Shown here: positions 1-11,325 of the stretch, in pieces
How the letters are laid out: each line of letters starts with the position of its first letter
How positions within the stretch are numbered: position 1 is the first letter of the stretch
Assembly (NCBI RefSeq): GCF_946480305.1
Contig: NZ_CAMLJQ010000011.1
Location: 1-64,000 of the forward strand
Reading direction: 5' to 3'
Length of the DNA stretch: 64,000 nt
From: an uncultured Caldimonas sp.
GTDB taxonomy: Bacteria > Pseudomonadota > Gammaproteobacteria > Burkholderiales > Burkholderiaceae
Notes under the pieces: model-generated
What the model saw: only the letters and a program-made list of their open reading frames with translations
What the model was told of the DNA's origin: nothing
Database searches by the model: none
Made by a program: the position numbers and the translations under genes

Positions 1-1490
1 TGTGCGAAAAGGATGACCTCGCGCAGCACACCTCGTCGTCGTCGACCAAGCTGATTCACGGCGGTCTGCGCTACCTCGAGTACTACGAGTTCTCGCTGGT
101 GCGCAAGGCGTTGATCGAGCGCGAGGTGCTGCTCAAGAGCGCGCCGCACATCATGTGGCCGCTGCGCTTCGTGATGCCGCACGACCGCTCGCTGCGGCCG
201 GTGTGGATGATCCGCGCGGGCCTGTTCCTCTACGACCATCTCGCGCGGCGCGAGGTGCTGCCGGGCTCGACCACGGTCGACCTGCGCATGCACGAGGCCG
301 GCGAGCCGCTCAAGCCGGTCTACACCAAGGGCTTCGTCTACTCCGACGGCTGGGTCGACGATGCGCGCCTGGTGGTGCTCAACCTGCTCGATGCGCAACA
401 ACGCGGTGCGCGCATCCACACCCGCACCCGCTGCATCCAGGCGCACCGCGGCACGGCGGGCTGGCAGGCGGTGCTCGAAGGGCCCGGGGGCGATCACATC
501 ACGGTGAGCGCACGTGCGCTGGTGAACGCAGCCGGCCCATGGACGGAGCAGTTCCTGCGCGAGCAGGCGCACCAGCGCGGCACGAAGGCACTGCGCCTCG
601 TGAAGGGCAGCCACATCGTCGTGAAGAAGATGTTCGACCACCCGATGGCCTACATCTTCCAGAACCCCGACAAGCGCATCATCTTCGCAATTCCCTACGA
701 GCAGGACTACACGCTGATCGGCACGACCGACGTGGAACACCACGGCCCGGCCGGCGAGGCGCGCATCGACGACAGCGAGATCGCCTACCTGTGCGAGCAG
801 GCAAGCCGCTACTTCGCGAAGCCGGTGACGCGCGACGACGTGGTGTGGACGTATTCCGGCGTGCGACCGCTGCTCGACGACGCGTCGGGTGACCCGTCCG
901 CCGTCACGCGCGACTACCTGCTGGAACTGAACGCCGACCAGGCGGCCGACGACGGCACGCGGCGCCCGGCAGCGCCGCTGCTGTCGGTGTGGGGCGGCAA
1001 GATCACGACCTTCCGCAAGCTGGCTGAAGAAGCCGCCGACCTGCTGTGCCCGGCGCTCAACCACCCGTCGATCGGCTGGACCGCCGGCGAGCTGCTGCCG
1101 GGGGGCGACCTGAGCGCCTACATCGGTGCACCGCAGCGCCCCGACACCGACTTCGAACGCTTCGATCAGGCGCTCGCACAACGGTACGCATGGTTGCCGC
1201 CCGCGTTGCGGCGCCGCCTGGCCCGCAACTACGGCGGCCGCGTGGAGCTGATCCTCGGGCGGGCGCAGAAGCTGTCCGAACTGGGCCAGGAGATCGCGCC
1301 CCACCTGCACGAAGCCGAGTTGCACTACCTGAGCCAGCACGAGTGGGCCCGCACCGGCGACGACGTGCTGTGGCGGCGCACCAAGCTGGGCCTGCACATG
1401 AGCCCGGCGCAACGAGAGGCGGTGTCGCGCTGGTTCGAGCGCGCACACGAACCGACGCAACCGGCGACGCTGGCTGCCGCCGGACGCTGA
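1..1490 (+). CDS. glpD: Glycerol-3-phosphate dehydrogenase (FAD), 5' end outside window
   Basis: Membrane-associated FAD enzyme oxidising sn-glycerol-3-phosphate to dihydroxyacetone phosphate and passing electrons to quinone. The frame is open from the first bases and reads CEKDDLAQHTSSSSTKLIHGGLRYLE split over positions 3-80; the SSSSTKLIHGG segment is the substrate/FAD-proximal signature of GlpD. Later conserved pieces are GTTDVEHHG, YSGVRPLLDD and VWGGKITTFRKLAEEA, followed by the C-terminal GlpD cap. The N-terminal Rossmann GxGxxG lies upstream of the window, so the gene is partial. It is the first visible gene of a co-directional glp cluster; glpS starts 25 nt after its stop. Identity is very secure; only the start is unknown. 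Confidence 0.97.
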   Translation, partial: CEKDDLAQHTSSSSTKLIHGGLRYLEYYEFSLVRKALIEREVLLKSAPHIMWPLRFVMPHDRSLRPVWMIRAGLFLYDHLARREVLPGSTTVDLRMHEAGEPLKPVYTKGFVYSDGWVDDARLVVLNLLDAQQRGARIHTRTRCIQAHRGTAGWQAVLEGPGGDHITVSARALVNAAGPWTEQFLREQAHQRGTKALRLVKGSHIVVKKMFDHPMAYIFQNPDKRIIFAIPYEQDYTLIGTTDVEHHGPAGEARIDDSEIAYLCEQASRYFAKPVTRDDVVWTYSGVRPLLDDASGDPSAVTRDYLLELNADQAADDGTRRPAAPLLSVWGGKITTFRKLAEEAADLLCPALNHPSIGWTAGELLPGGDLSAYIGAPQRPDTDFERFDQALAQRYAWLPPALRRRLARNYGGRVELILGRAQKLSELGQEIAPHLHEAELHYLSQHEWARTGDDVLWRRTKLGLHMSPAQREAVSRWFERAHEPTQPATLAAAGR

Positions 1491-1515
1491 CGACACGAGA
1501 AGTGATGGAGACGAC

Positions 1516-2583
1516 ATGCAACTGATGCTCGAACGCATCGAAAAGCAGGTGGGCGCGCAGACCCACCTCTACCCGATGGACCTGGCCTTGCAGCCGGGTG
1601 CCGTCACCGTGCTGCTGGGCGCCACGCAGGCCGGCAAGACGAGCCTGATGCGTCTGATGGCCGGGCTCGATACCCCCAGCAAGGGCCGGGTCAGCGTCGA
1701 CGGGCGCGACGTCACCGGCGTGCCGGTGCGCGAGCGCAACGTCGCGATGGTCTACCAGCAGTTCATCAACTATCCGTCGATGAAGGTGTTCGACAACATC
1801 GCCTCGCCGATGAAGCTGCGCGGTGAGTCGAACGTGGATGCGCAGGTGCGCGCACTGGCCGAGAAGCTGCACATCGACCCGTTCCTGCAGCGCCTGCCGG
1901 CCGAGCTGTCCGGCGGCCAGCAGCAGCGCGTGGCGCTGGCTCGCGCGCTGGCGAAGAAGGCCCCGCTGATGCTGCTCGACGAGCCGCTGGTGAACCTGGA
2001 CTACAAGCTGCGCGAAGAACTGCGCGAGGAACTGACGCAGCTGTTCGCCGCGGGTGATTCGACGGTGGTCTATGCCACCACCGAGCCCACCGAGGCTTTG
2101 CTGCTGGGCGGCTACACCGCCGTGATGGACGCCGGCGAGCTGCTGCAGTACGGGCCCACCGCCGAGGTGTTCCACAAGCCGAAGTCGATCCGCGTGGCAC
2201 GGGCGTTCAGCGACCCGCCGATGAACCTGATCGCGGGCGAGGCCGCGACCATCGGTGTGCAGTTGCCTGCCAACGTGCAGGTGTCGGTGCCGCTGCCGGC
2301 CTCCGGCTCGCGCAAGTTGACGATCGGTGTGCGTGCGAGCGCCCTGCGCGTGCAGTCGCGCGAGGGCGACGTGGCGTTGCCTGGCACCGTGGAGCTGGCC
2401 GAGATCTCCGGCTCCGACACCTTCGTGCACGTCGACACCGCGGTCGGTGAGCTCGTCGCGCAGTTGACAGGGGTGCACTACTTCGACCTCGGCGCGTCGG
2501 TCACGCTCTACATGCCGCCGACGCAGGTCTATGTGTTCGACGAAGCCGGCCAGCTGCTGGTCGCGCCCAACCGGGGAGCCTGA
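1516..2583 (+). CDS. glpS: Glycerol ABC importer, ATPase subunit GlpS
   Basis: First of two ATPases energising the glycerol ABC importer known from rhizobia (GlpSTPQUV). 355 aa. Walker A GATQAGKTS at residues 35-43, Q-loop around VYQQF (79-83), canonical signature LSGGQ at 131-135, Walker B LMLLDEP at 151-157, then a C-terminal MalK-like/TOBE regulatory region. The ATG at 1516 follows a GGAG-type site (GATGGAGACGAC) and the stop is 2 nt before glpT, so the two are probably translationally coupled. Gene order glpD-S-T-P-Q-U-V is what assigns the substrate; the ATPase alone would only be called a CUT1-type sugar/polyol ATPase. Confidence 0.93.
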   Translation: MQLMLERIEKQVGAQTHLYPMDLALQPGAVTVLLGATQAGKTSLMRLMAGLDTPSKGRVSVDGRDVTGVPVRERNVAMVYQQFINYPSMKVFDNIASPMKLRGESNVDAQVRALAEKLHIDPFLQRLPAELSGGQQQRVALARALAKKAPLMLLDEPLVNLDYKLREELREELTQLFAAGDSTVVYATTEPTEALLLGGYTAVMDAGELLQYGPTAEVFHKPKSIRVARAFSDPPMNLIAGEAATIGVQLPANVQVSVPLPASGSRKLTIGVRASALRVQSREGDVALPGTVELAEISGSDTFVHVDTAVGELVAQLTGVHYFDLGASVTLYMPPTQVYVFDEAGQLLVAPNRGA

Positions 2584-2585
2584 CG

Positions 2586-3683
<1,098 letters not shown>

Positions 3684-3706
3684 CGCGCAACGACGGAGAC
3701 GAAACG

Positions 3707-4583
<877 letters not shown>

Positions 4584-4591
<8 letters not shown>

Positions 4592-5474
4592 ACTCGTCGC
4601 CGACCCGTCGCATGCCGGCACCGCACCGCCGGTGGCCCGCCAACCCGCACGACAGGAGGCCAAGGTGGGTACCGCCTTCCGCAAGCGCACGCTGTTCCTC
4701 GTCGCCTATCTGCTGTTCGCCATCCTGCCGATCTACTGGATGGTCAACATGTCGTTCAAGACGAACAACGAGATCCTGAGCGGCTTCACGTTGTGGCCGC
4801 ACGAGTTCACGCTGCAGAACTACGTGACGATCTTCACCGACGAGTCGTGGTACTCGGGCTACATCAACTCGCTGATCTACGTGGCGATCAACACGGTGAT
4901 CTCGATCACGGTGGCGCTGCCGGCGGCGTATGCGTTCTCCCGCTATCGCTTCCTCGGCGACAAGCACGTGTTCTTCTGGCTGCTGACCAACCGCATGACG
5001 CCGCCTGCGGTGTTCCTGCTGCCGTTCTTCCAGCTCTACACGACGCTGGGGTTGATGGACACGCACCTCGCGGTGGCGCTGGCGCACCTGGTGTTCAACG
5101 TGCCGCTGGCGGTGTGGATCCTCGAAGGCTTCATGAGCGGCATCCCGCGCGAGATCGACGAGACGGCCTACATCGACGGCTACTCGTTCCCGAAGTTCTT
5201 CTTCAAGATCTTCCTGCCGCTGATCAAGGCGGGCGTGGGCGTGGCGGCGTTCTTCTGCTTCATGTTCAGCTGGGTCGAGCTGCTGCTGGCGCGCACGCTG
5301 ACGAGCGTGAACGCCAAGCCCATCGTCGCGACGATGACGCGCACGGTGTCGGCCTCCGGCATGGACTGGGCGCTGCTCGCCGCCGCCGGCGTGCTGACCA
5401 TCGTGCCCGGCGCCATCGTGATCTGGTTCGTGCGCCACTACATCGCGAAGGGCTTCGCGATGGGCCGCGTATGA
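4584..5474 (+). CDS. glpQ: Glycerol ABC importer, permease GlpQ
   Basis: Second permease subunit, MalG/UgpE type, 296 aa. It has a soluble N-terminus of about 35 residues rich in Ala/Pro/Arg, then a first membrane helix (LFLVAYLLFAILPIYWMV), followed by the usual MSFKTNNEI segment and the EAA loop EIDETAYIDGYSFPKFFFKI. Together with GlpP it forms the transmembrane channel. A CAGGAGG Shine-Dalgarno sits inside the end of glpP. Not to be confused with the glycerophosphodiester phosphodiesterase also called GlpQ in enterobacteria. Confidence 0.92.
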
Positions 5475-5557
5475 AAACCCAAGCAAGGAACGACCAAATG
5501 CTGCAACACGAACGTTTCGAGTGGCCGCCGCGGAGCTGGCTCTGCCAGGCCGCTGGT

Positions 5558-5600
5558 GGCGCCCCCTTGAGGGGGAGCGCCGAAGGCGCTACGGGGGGGA
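5558..5600. repeat. Dispersed GC-rich palindromic repeat (Burkholderiales type)
   Basis: Between glpQ and glpU there is a hairpin-prone block: GGCGCCCCCTTGAGGGGG followed by AGCGCCGAAGGCGCT and a run of seven G. The CCCCTTGAGGGG core and the second GCGCC-GAA-GGCGC stem are directly visible. From general knowledge, elements of this look are scattered in intergenic regions of many Burkholderiales genomes; no second good copy occurs in this window. It may modulate the mRNA between the importer core and the glpU-glpV distal genes. Confidence 0.6.
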
Positions 5601-5603
5601 GTC

Positions 5604-5912
5604 ATGTTTGATTGGATGGTGTGGACGCTGCCGGTTGCCGTATTTTTTTCCTGCATTGCGCTGATGCTCGCTGGCATGACAGTGTGGGAGATCAAGTCGC
5701 CGACCACGGAGCGGCGCGGCTTCCTGCCGATCTCGACGACGCGCGGCGATCGGCTGTTCATCGGGCTGCTGCTGGCGGCGTACATCAACCTCGCCTGGGT
5801 CGGACTGGGCGAGCACGTGATGGAGTGGTTCTCGCTGGAGGAAGAGCCTTCGGTATGGATCAGCTTCGTGTTCTCCATGCTCGCCCTCGCCTTCGTGATG
5901 CGCAAGGGATGA
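5604..5912 (+). CDS. glpU: Small membrane protein of glycerol importer (DUF2160, GlpU-like)
   Basis: 102 aa, two or three hydrophobic helices (MFDWMVWTLPVAVFFSCIAL, then RLFIGLLLAAYINLAWVGLG, then VWISFVFSMLALAFV), with a conserved-looking WEIKSPTTERRGFLPI loop. This is the DUF2160 protein found in glp ABC clusters between the permeases and the binding protein and named GlpU in rhizobia; its role is unknown. ATG 5604 is preceded by GGGGGGAGTC. It is separated from glpQ by 129 nt holding a palindromic repeat, unusual for an otherwise tightly packed operon. Confidence 0.85.
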   Translation: MFDWMVWTLPVAVFFSCIALMLAGMTVWEIKSPTTERRGFLPISTTRGDRLFIGLLLAAYINLAWVGLGEHVMEWFSLEEEPSVWISFVFSMLALAFVMRKG

Positions 5913-6001
5913 CCTGAGTTTCAGGAATTCGGGCCGGAGCTTCCCGCGGCCTGTGTTCTTTGGTGCGCACCGGGAAGACATATCTCAATGAGGAGACTTC
6001 A

Positions 6002-7735
<1,734 letters not shown>

Positions 7736-7800
7736 TCGTCCTCGACGCTTGATTGGAGTGTGACTCGGCGCTGTCCGTCCTCCCCGGCAGCGTCCTTCGA

Positions 7801-7837
7801 ACCGCACGTTGCGCGAGCAGCGTGCGGTCTTCTTCTT
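7801..7837 (+). terminator. Rho-independent terminator of the glp operon
   Basis: ACCGCACGTTGC (7801-7812), loop GCGA, GCAGCGTGCGGT (7817-7828): a 12-bp stem with one G-U pair, followed by CTTCTTCTT. It lies 65 nt past glpV and just before the 3' end of the opposite-strand PPOX gene. Confidence 0.85.
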
Positions 7838-7844
7838 GCAGGGG

Positions 7845-8360
7845 TCACTGCGGTCGCATCGGCACTTCGCGATGCTCGCCCATGTTCTTCGGGCGTTCGC
7901 CGGTGGCGGCGGCCTTGGCCATCTTCACGAGCTGCATCATCTTGCTCGTCTTCACATCCCAGTATTCGGCGTGGTCGATGTGGACGGCCAGCAGGCCCAC
8001 ATCCGGGTCGTTCGGGCCTTGGGGGAACCAGGCTTCGTTCATCGTCGACCACAGCTCCTGCTTCTTGGCAGCGTCGTCGACGAAGCGGGCAAAGCCGGCG
8101 ACCGAGATGTAGCGGTCCTTGTCGGGGTCGGCATACGAGACGTTGACGGCGCCATCATCCTTCAGGTCCATCGCAGGTTCGCTGCTGCGGGAAACGAAGA
8201 ACCACAGGATGCCGCCCTCGTCGATGGATCGATTCTGTGTGGTCATCGGGCGGGAACGCAACTGTCCGTCGGTGTGGCGGGTCGTGAGCATGCCGAATCG
8301 GATGTCGCGGATCATGTCCCACAGCCGTTGCTGCGGTGACGTGTCATGAAGCAGGGACAT
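7845..8360 (-). CDS. Pyridoxamine 5'-phosphate oxidase-family (general stress 26-like) protein
   Basis: 171 aa split-barrel flavin-binding protein of the PPOX superfamily, general-stress-protein-26 branch. Diagnostic segments: IRFGMLTTRH, QLRSRPMTTQ (the R-x-R-P-M flavin contact), ILWFFVSRSSEP, NVSYADPDKDRYISVAG, and the C-terminal LLAVHIDHAEYWDVKTSKM. No PNP-oxidase catalytic signature is obvious, so true PdxH activity is not claimed. ATG 8360 is chosen over a start 39 nt upstream because CAGGAGCCCTCC precedes it. Substrate unknown. Confidence 0.85.
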   Translation of the reverse strand: MSLLHDTSPQQRLWDMIRDIRFGMLTTRHTDGQLRSRPMTTQNRSIDEGGILWFFVSRSSEPAMDLKDDGAVNVSYADPDKDRYISVAGFARFVDDAAKKQELWSTMNEAWFPQGPNDPDVGLLAVHIDHAEYWDVKTSKMMQLVKMAKAAATGERPKNMGEHREVPMRPQ

Positions 8361-8395
8361 GGAGGGCTCCTGGCGATGGACGGTGCTGCCATGCC

Positions 8396-8602
8396 TCACA
8401 GCATCGGCGGCGGCATCGTCGGGGGTTCGTGGATGGGGACCGGGTTGTTTGGCGCGGGCGGATCGTCGATCTCGGGCGCTGCCGGTTCGGGGCCCGGCGG
8501 AGGCACTTCCACCGGGGCGGGCGGAGGCGGAGGGACGGTGGGAGGAGGTGGAGGCTCCACATGGGCCTCCACCTGTGCGTGCACGAAGTGACGCGGGTTC
8601 AC
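8396..8602 (-). CDS. Proline-rich small ORF, hypothetical
   Basis: 68 aa from a GTG start, between the CsbD gene (stop 13 nt upstream) and the PPOX gene (start 35 nt downstream), same strand. The sequence is dominated by proline: EPPPPPTVPPPPPAPVEVPPPGPEPAAP. No signal peptide, no convincing ribosome-binding site and no recognisable domain. It could be a real small stress-cluster protein or an accidental open frame in a C-rich stretch. Confidence 0.3.
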   Translation of the reverse strand: MNPRHFVHAQVEAHVEPPPPPTVPPPPPAPVEVPPPGPEPAAPEIDDPPAPNNPVPIHEPPTMPPPML

Positions 8603-8615
8603 GACGCGCTGCCCG

Positions 8616-8804
8616 TCAATGACGGCGATCGAAGGCGTCCTTCACGCGCTCCTTCGCGTCGCCGTAGTCGGCCTGCACGTCGCCGGCGTTCTTCTGCACG
8701 CGGCCCTTGGCTTCGAGGCGCTCGTTGTCGACGGCCTTGCCGGTGACTTCCTTCACCTTGCCCTTGGCCTGTTCGGTGCGTCCCTTGACTTGGTCTCGGT
8801 TCAT
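8616..8804 (-). CDS. CsbD family stress-response protein
   Basis: 62 aa, hydrophilic and Lys/Glu-rich: MNRDQVKGRTEQAKGKVKEV, then TGKAVDNERLEAKGRVQKNAGDVQADYGDAKERVKDAF split over the rest. The KGxxxQxKGKxKExxGK pattern and the ExKGxxQKxxGxxQ repeat are the CsbD signature; the family is a small stress-induced protein of unknown mechanism. ATG 8804 has AAAGGACTCACC upstream. The frame is open far further upstream because of GC bias, but that part is antisense-like and overlaps glcF. Confidence 0.9.
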   Translation of the reverse strand: MNRDQVKGRTEQAKGKVKEVTGKAVDNERLEAKGRVQKNAGDVQADYGDAKERVKDAFDRRH

Positions 8805-8838
8805 GGTGAGTCCTTTCTGCTGCAAAGTTTCAGGGGGC

Positions 8839-8862
8839 GGGTCGGAGCAGGTGCTCCGACCC
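8839..8862. terminator. Perfect 11-bp palindrome between glcF and csbD-like gene
   Basis: GGGTCGGAGCA (8839-8849), spacer GG, TGCTCCGACCC (8852-8862). It sits 92 nt beyond the glcF stop on the minus strand and about 35 nt upstream of the CsbD start. On the minus strand it is followed by CGCCCCCTGAAACTTT, not a clean U-tract, so either a terminator/3'-stabilising hairpin for glcDEF or an operator for the csbD-like gene. Confidence 0.5.
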
Positions 8863-8953
8863 GACGCCTTCACTGTGCCGGGGACCCGCCGCGGCGCCTG
8901 TCGGCGCAGGCAGACCGCGGGTGTAGGACAAAGGCGGACCGCCGAAGCCGCGC

Positions 8954-10189
8954 TTACGCGAGTGCGTCGTCGAGCACCTCGATCCAGTGCCGCACCGGCG
9001 TGCTGGTACCGGTCTGCAGATGCTGGATGCAGCCGATGTTGGCCGAGACGATGGCATGGGGCTGGGTCGGCAGCAGTTGCGAGAGCTTGCGGTCGCGCAG
9101 CTGGTAGGAGATGTCGGGCTGCAGCACCGAATAGGTACCGGCGGAGCCGCAGCACAGGTGTGCTTCGCCGGTGGCCAGGTGCACGTCGAAACCCAGTTCG
9201 CGCAGGCCGGCCTCCACGCCGCCGCGCAGCTTCTGCCCGTGCTGCAGGGTGCAGGGCGGGTGGAAGGCTAGGCGCGCGCTGGGCTGGCGGTGCAGCCGCG
9301 TCTTGAGCCGGGGCACCAGGTCGGGCAGCAGCTCCGACAGGTCTTTCGTCAGCTCGCCGATGCGTTGCGCCTTTTCGGCGTATGCGGGGTCGTGCTTCAG
9401 GTGGTGGCCGTATTCCTTCACGGTCACGCCGCAGCCGGAGGCGTTCATCACGATGGCCTCGACCTCGCCGCGAACCACCAGGGGCCACCAGGCGTCGATG
9501 TTGCGGCGCATGTCGGCCAGGCCGCCTTCGTGATCGTTCAGGTGCGAGCGGATGGCGCCGCAGCAGCCCGCTTCGTCGGCCACCACGGTCTGGATACCGG
9601 CCGCGTCGAGCACGCGCGCGGTGGCGCTGTTGATGTTGGGCATCATCGCCGGCTGCACGCAGCCGGTGAGCATCAGCACCTTGCGATCGTGCTGGCGCGT
9701 AGGCCACTGGTGCGCGCGTTCCGAGCGGTCCTTCGGCGGCACTTTGTTCTTCAGCTTGGCCGGCAGCAACGGGCGCACCATCTGGCCGAGCTTCATCGCG
9801 GGGCCGAACAGCGGTGAGGTGAGGCCTTCCTTCAGCAGCGTGCGCACGACACGCTCACCAGTCGGTCGTTCGACGCGTTCTTCGACGATCTTGCGGCCGA
9901 TGTCGACCAGCGCGCCGTATTGCACGCCCGACGGGCAGGTCGATTCGCAATTGCGGCACGTGAGGCAGCGGTCGAGGTGCAACTGCGTGCTGCGCGTGAC
10001 CGGCTGGCCTTCGAGCACTTGCTTCATCAGGTAGATGCGGCCGCGCGGCCCGTCGAGTTCGTCGCCGAGCAGCTGGTAGGTGGGGCAGGTGGCGGTGCAG
10101 AAGCCGCAGTGCACGCACTTGCGCAGGATGGCTTCGGCCTCCTGGCCCTCGGGCGTGTCCTGGAATTCGGGGGCGAGATGGGTTTGCAT
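8954..10189 (-). CDS. glcF: Glycolate oxidase iron-sulfur subunit
   Basis: 411 aa electron-transfer subunit of glycolate dehydrogenase. Two 4Fe-4S motifs near the N-terminus, CVHCGFCTATCP and CLTCRNCESTCP, followed by two CCG-type cysteine-rich modules: GCVQPAM...GCCGAIR and HPPCTLQH...CCGSAGTY. Full length. Starts 7 nt after glcE, last gene of glcDEF. Partner subunits are adjacent, so the assignment is firm; the complex oxidises glycolate to glyoxylate. Confidence 0.95.
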   Translation of the reverse strand: MQTHLAPEFQDTPEGQEAEAILRKCVHCGFCTATCPTYQLLGDELDGPRGRIYLMKQVLEGQPVTRSTQLHLDRCLTCRNCESTCPSGVQYGALVDIGRKIVEERVERPTGERVVRTLLKEGLTSPLFGPAMKLGQMVRPLLPAKLKNKVPPKDRSERAHQWPTRQHDRKVLMLTGCVQPAMMPNINSATARVLDAAGIQTVVADEAGCCGAIRSHLNDHEGGLADMRRNIDAWWPLVVRGEVEAIVMNASGCGVTVKEYGHHLKHDPAYAEKAQRIGELTKDLSELLPDLVPRLKTRLHRQPSARLAFHPPCTLQHGQKLRGGVEAGLRELGFDVHLATGEAHLCCGSAGTYSVLQPDISYQLRDRKLSQLLPTQPHAIVSANIGCIQHLQTGTSTPVRHWIEVLDDALA

Positions 10190-10196
10190 GCGGCCT

Positions 10197-11303
10197 TTAG
10201 AGATCCGGATAGAGACGGCCCGGGTTGAAGATGCCGGCCGGGTCGAAGGCGCGTTTCAGTTCACGGTGGATGCGGTCGAGCGGTGCGGCGAGCGGTGCGA
10301 AGCATCCGTCGCCGCGGTGGCGGCCATGGAACAGCGTGGCATGCCCGCCATGCTTGCGGGCCGCATCACGCAGGGTGGCTGCGGGCGCGGTGGTGCAGAT
10401 CCACCGCTGTGCTCCGCCCCATTCGATGAGCTGCTCGCCGGAGAGTTGCAACGGCCCGACGGTCGGTGGCAGCGACAGCCGCCACAGGCTGCCGCCGGCA
10501 TCGACGGCCGCGCGCGCTTTGACGAAGAACTCGTCGCTGTGATTGCGCAGGCCACGCCAGAAATCGCCGGCCTGCGGTTCGGGGATCGGTTCGCCGCCGA
10601 GGGACCGGGCGGCCGCGTCGACCGCCGCCGCGGCCCCGCGCAGGCGAAGCACGAGCGTGCCGTCCCACCATGCGCTCGCGTTGATCGGCAGCGGCCGACC
10701 GCCCCATTCGTTGAGGCGCTGGATGGCGGTGGCCTCGTCCATCTCGAAGCGCAGCGTGGCGGTTGCGGGAGCGACGGGCAGCACCTTCAGCGACACGTCG
10801 AGGATCACGCCGAGCGTGCCGAGCGATCCGGCCAGCACGCGTGAGACGTCATAGCCCGCGACGTTCTTCATCACCTGCCCGCCGAAAGCGAGCACTTCCG
10901 CTTTGCCGTTGAGCAGCGTGGCGCCGAGCATGTAGTCACGCACGGCGCCTACTGCTGCGCGCGACGGGCCGGAAAGACCGGCCGCGACCATGCCGCCGAC
11001 CGTGCCGCCCGCGATCTCGCCGCCGGCAAACTGCGGCGGCTCGAACGGCAGACACTGGCCTTTCTCGGCAAGCGCGGCCTCCAGCTCGGCGAGCGGTGTG
11101 CCGCAGCGGGCGGTGACCACCAGCTCGGTCGGCTCGTAGCTGACGATGCCGCTGAAGCCGGTGACGTCCAGCGGTTCGGCGCCGTCGACCGGGTTGCCGT
11201 AGAAGGGCTTGGTACGGCCGGCCTCGATGCGCAGCCGCTTTCCTGTGCTGGCAGCGGACTGCACCTGTTCGACCAGGCGGTCGAGTTGCGGGTTGTCGCT
11301 CAC
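10197..11303 (-). CDS. glcE: Glycolate oxidase FAD-binding subunit
   Basis: 368 aa from GTG 11303 (MSDNPQLDRLVEQVQ), preceded by GAGGATCGCCAC; an ATG 45 nt upstream would overlap the end of glcD by 23 nt and lacks a better site. It has one FAD-binding PCMH-type fold (LVVTARCGTPLAELEAAL, then GGTVGGMVAAGLSGPSRAAVG, then VRDYMLGATLLNGKAEVLAFGG) and ends with KRAFDPAGIFNPGRLYPDL, the tail shared with GlcD. Shorter than GlcD, as expected for GlcE. Operon with glcD upstream and glcF downstream. Confidence 0.94.
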   Translation of the reverse strand: MSDNPQLDRLVEQVQSAASTGKRLRIEAGRTKPFYGNPVDGAEPLDVTGFSGIVSYEPTELVVTARCGTPLAELEAALAEKGQCLPFEPPQFAGGEIAGGTVGGMVAAGLSGPSRAAVGAVRDYMLGATLLNGKAEVLAFGGQVMKNVAGYDVSRVLAGSLGTLGVILDVSLKVLPVAPATATLRFEMDEATAIQRLNEWGGRPLPINASAWWDGTLVLRLRGAAAAVDAAARSLGGEPIPEPQAGDFWRGLRNHSDEFFVKARAAVDAGGSLWRLSLPPTVGPLQLSGEQLIEWGGAQRWICTTAPAATLRDAARKHGGHATLFHGRHRGDGCFAPLAAPLDRIHRELKRAFDPAGIFNPGRLYPDL

Positions 11304-11325
11304 GTGGCGATCCTCGTGGGGTCCA

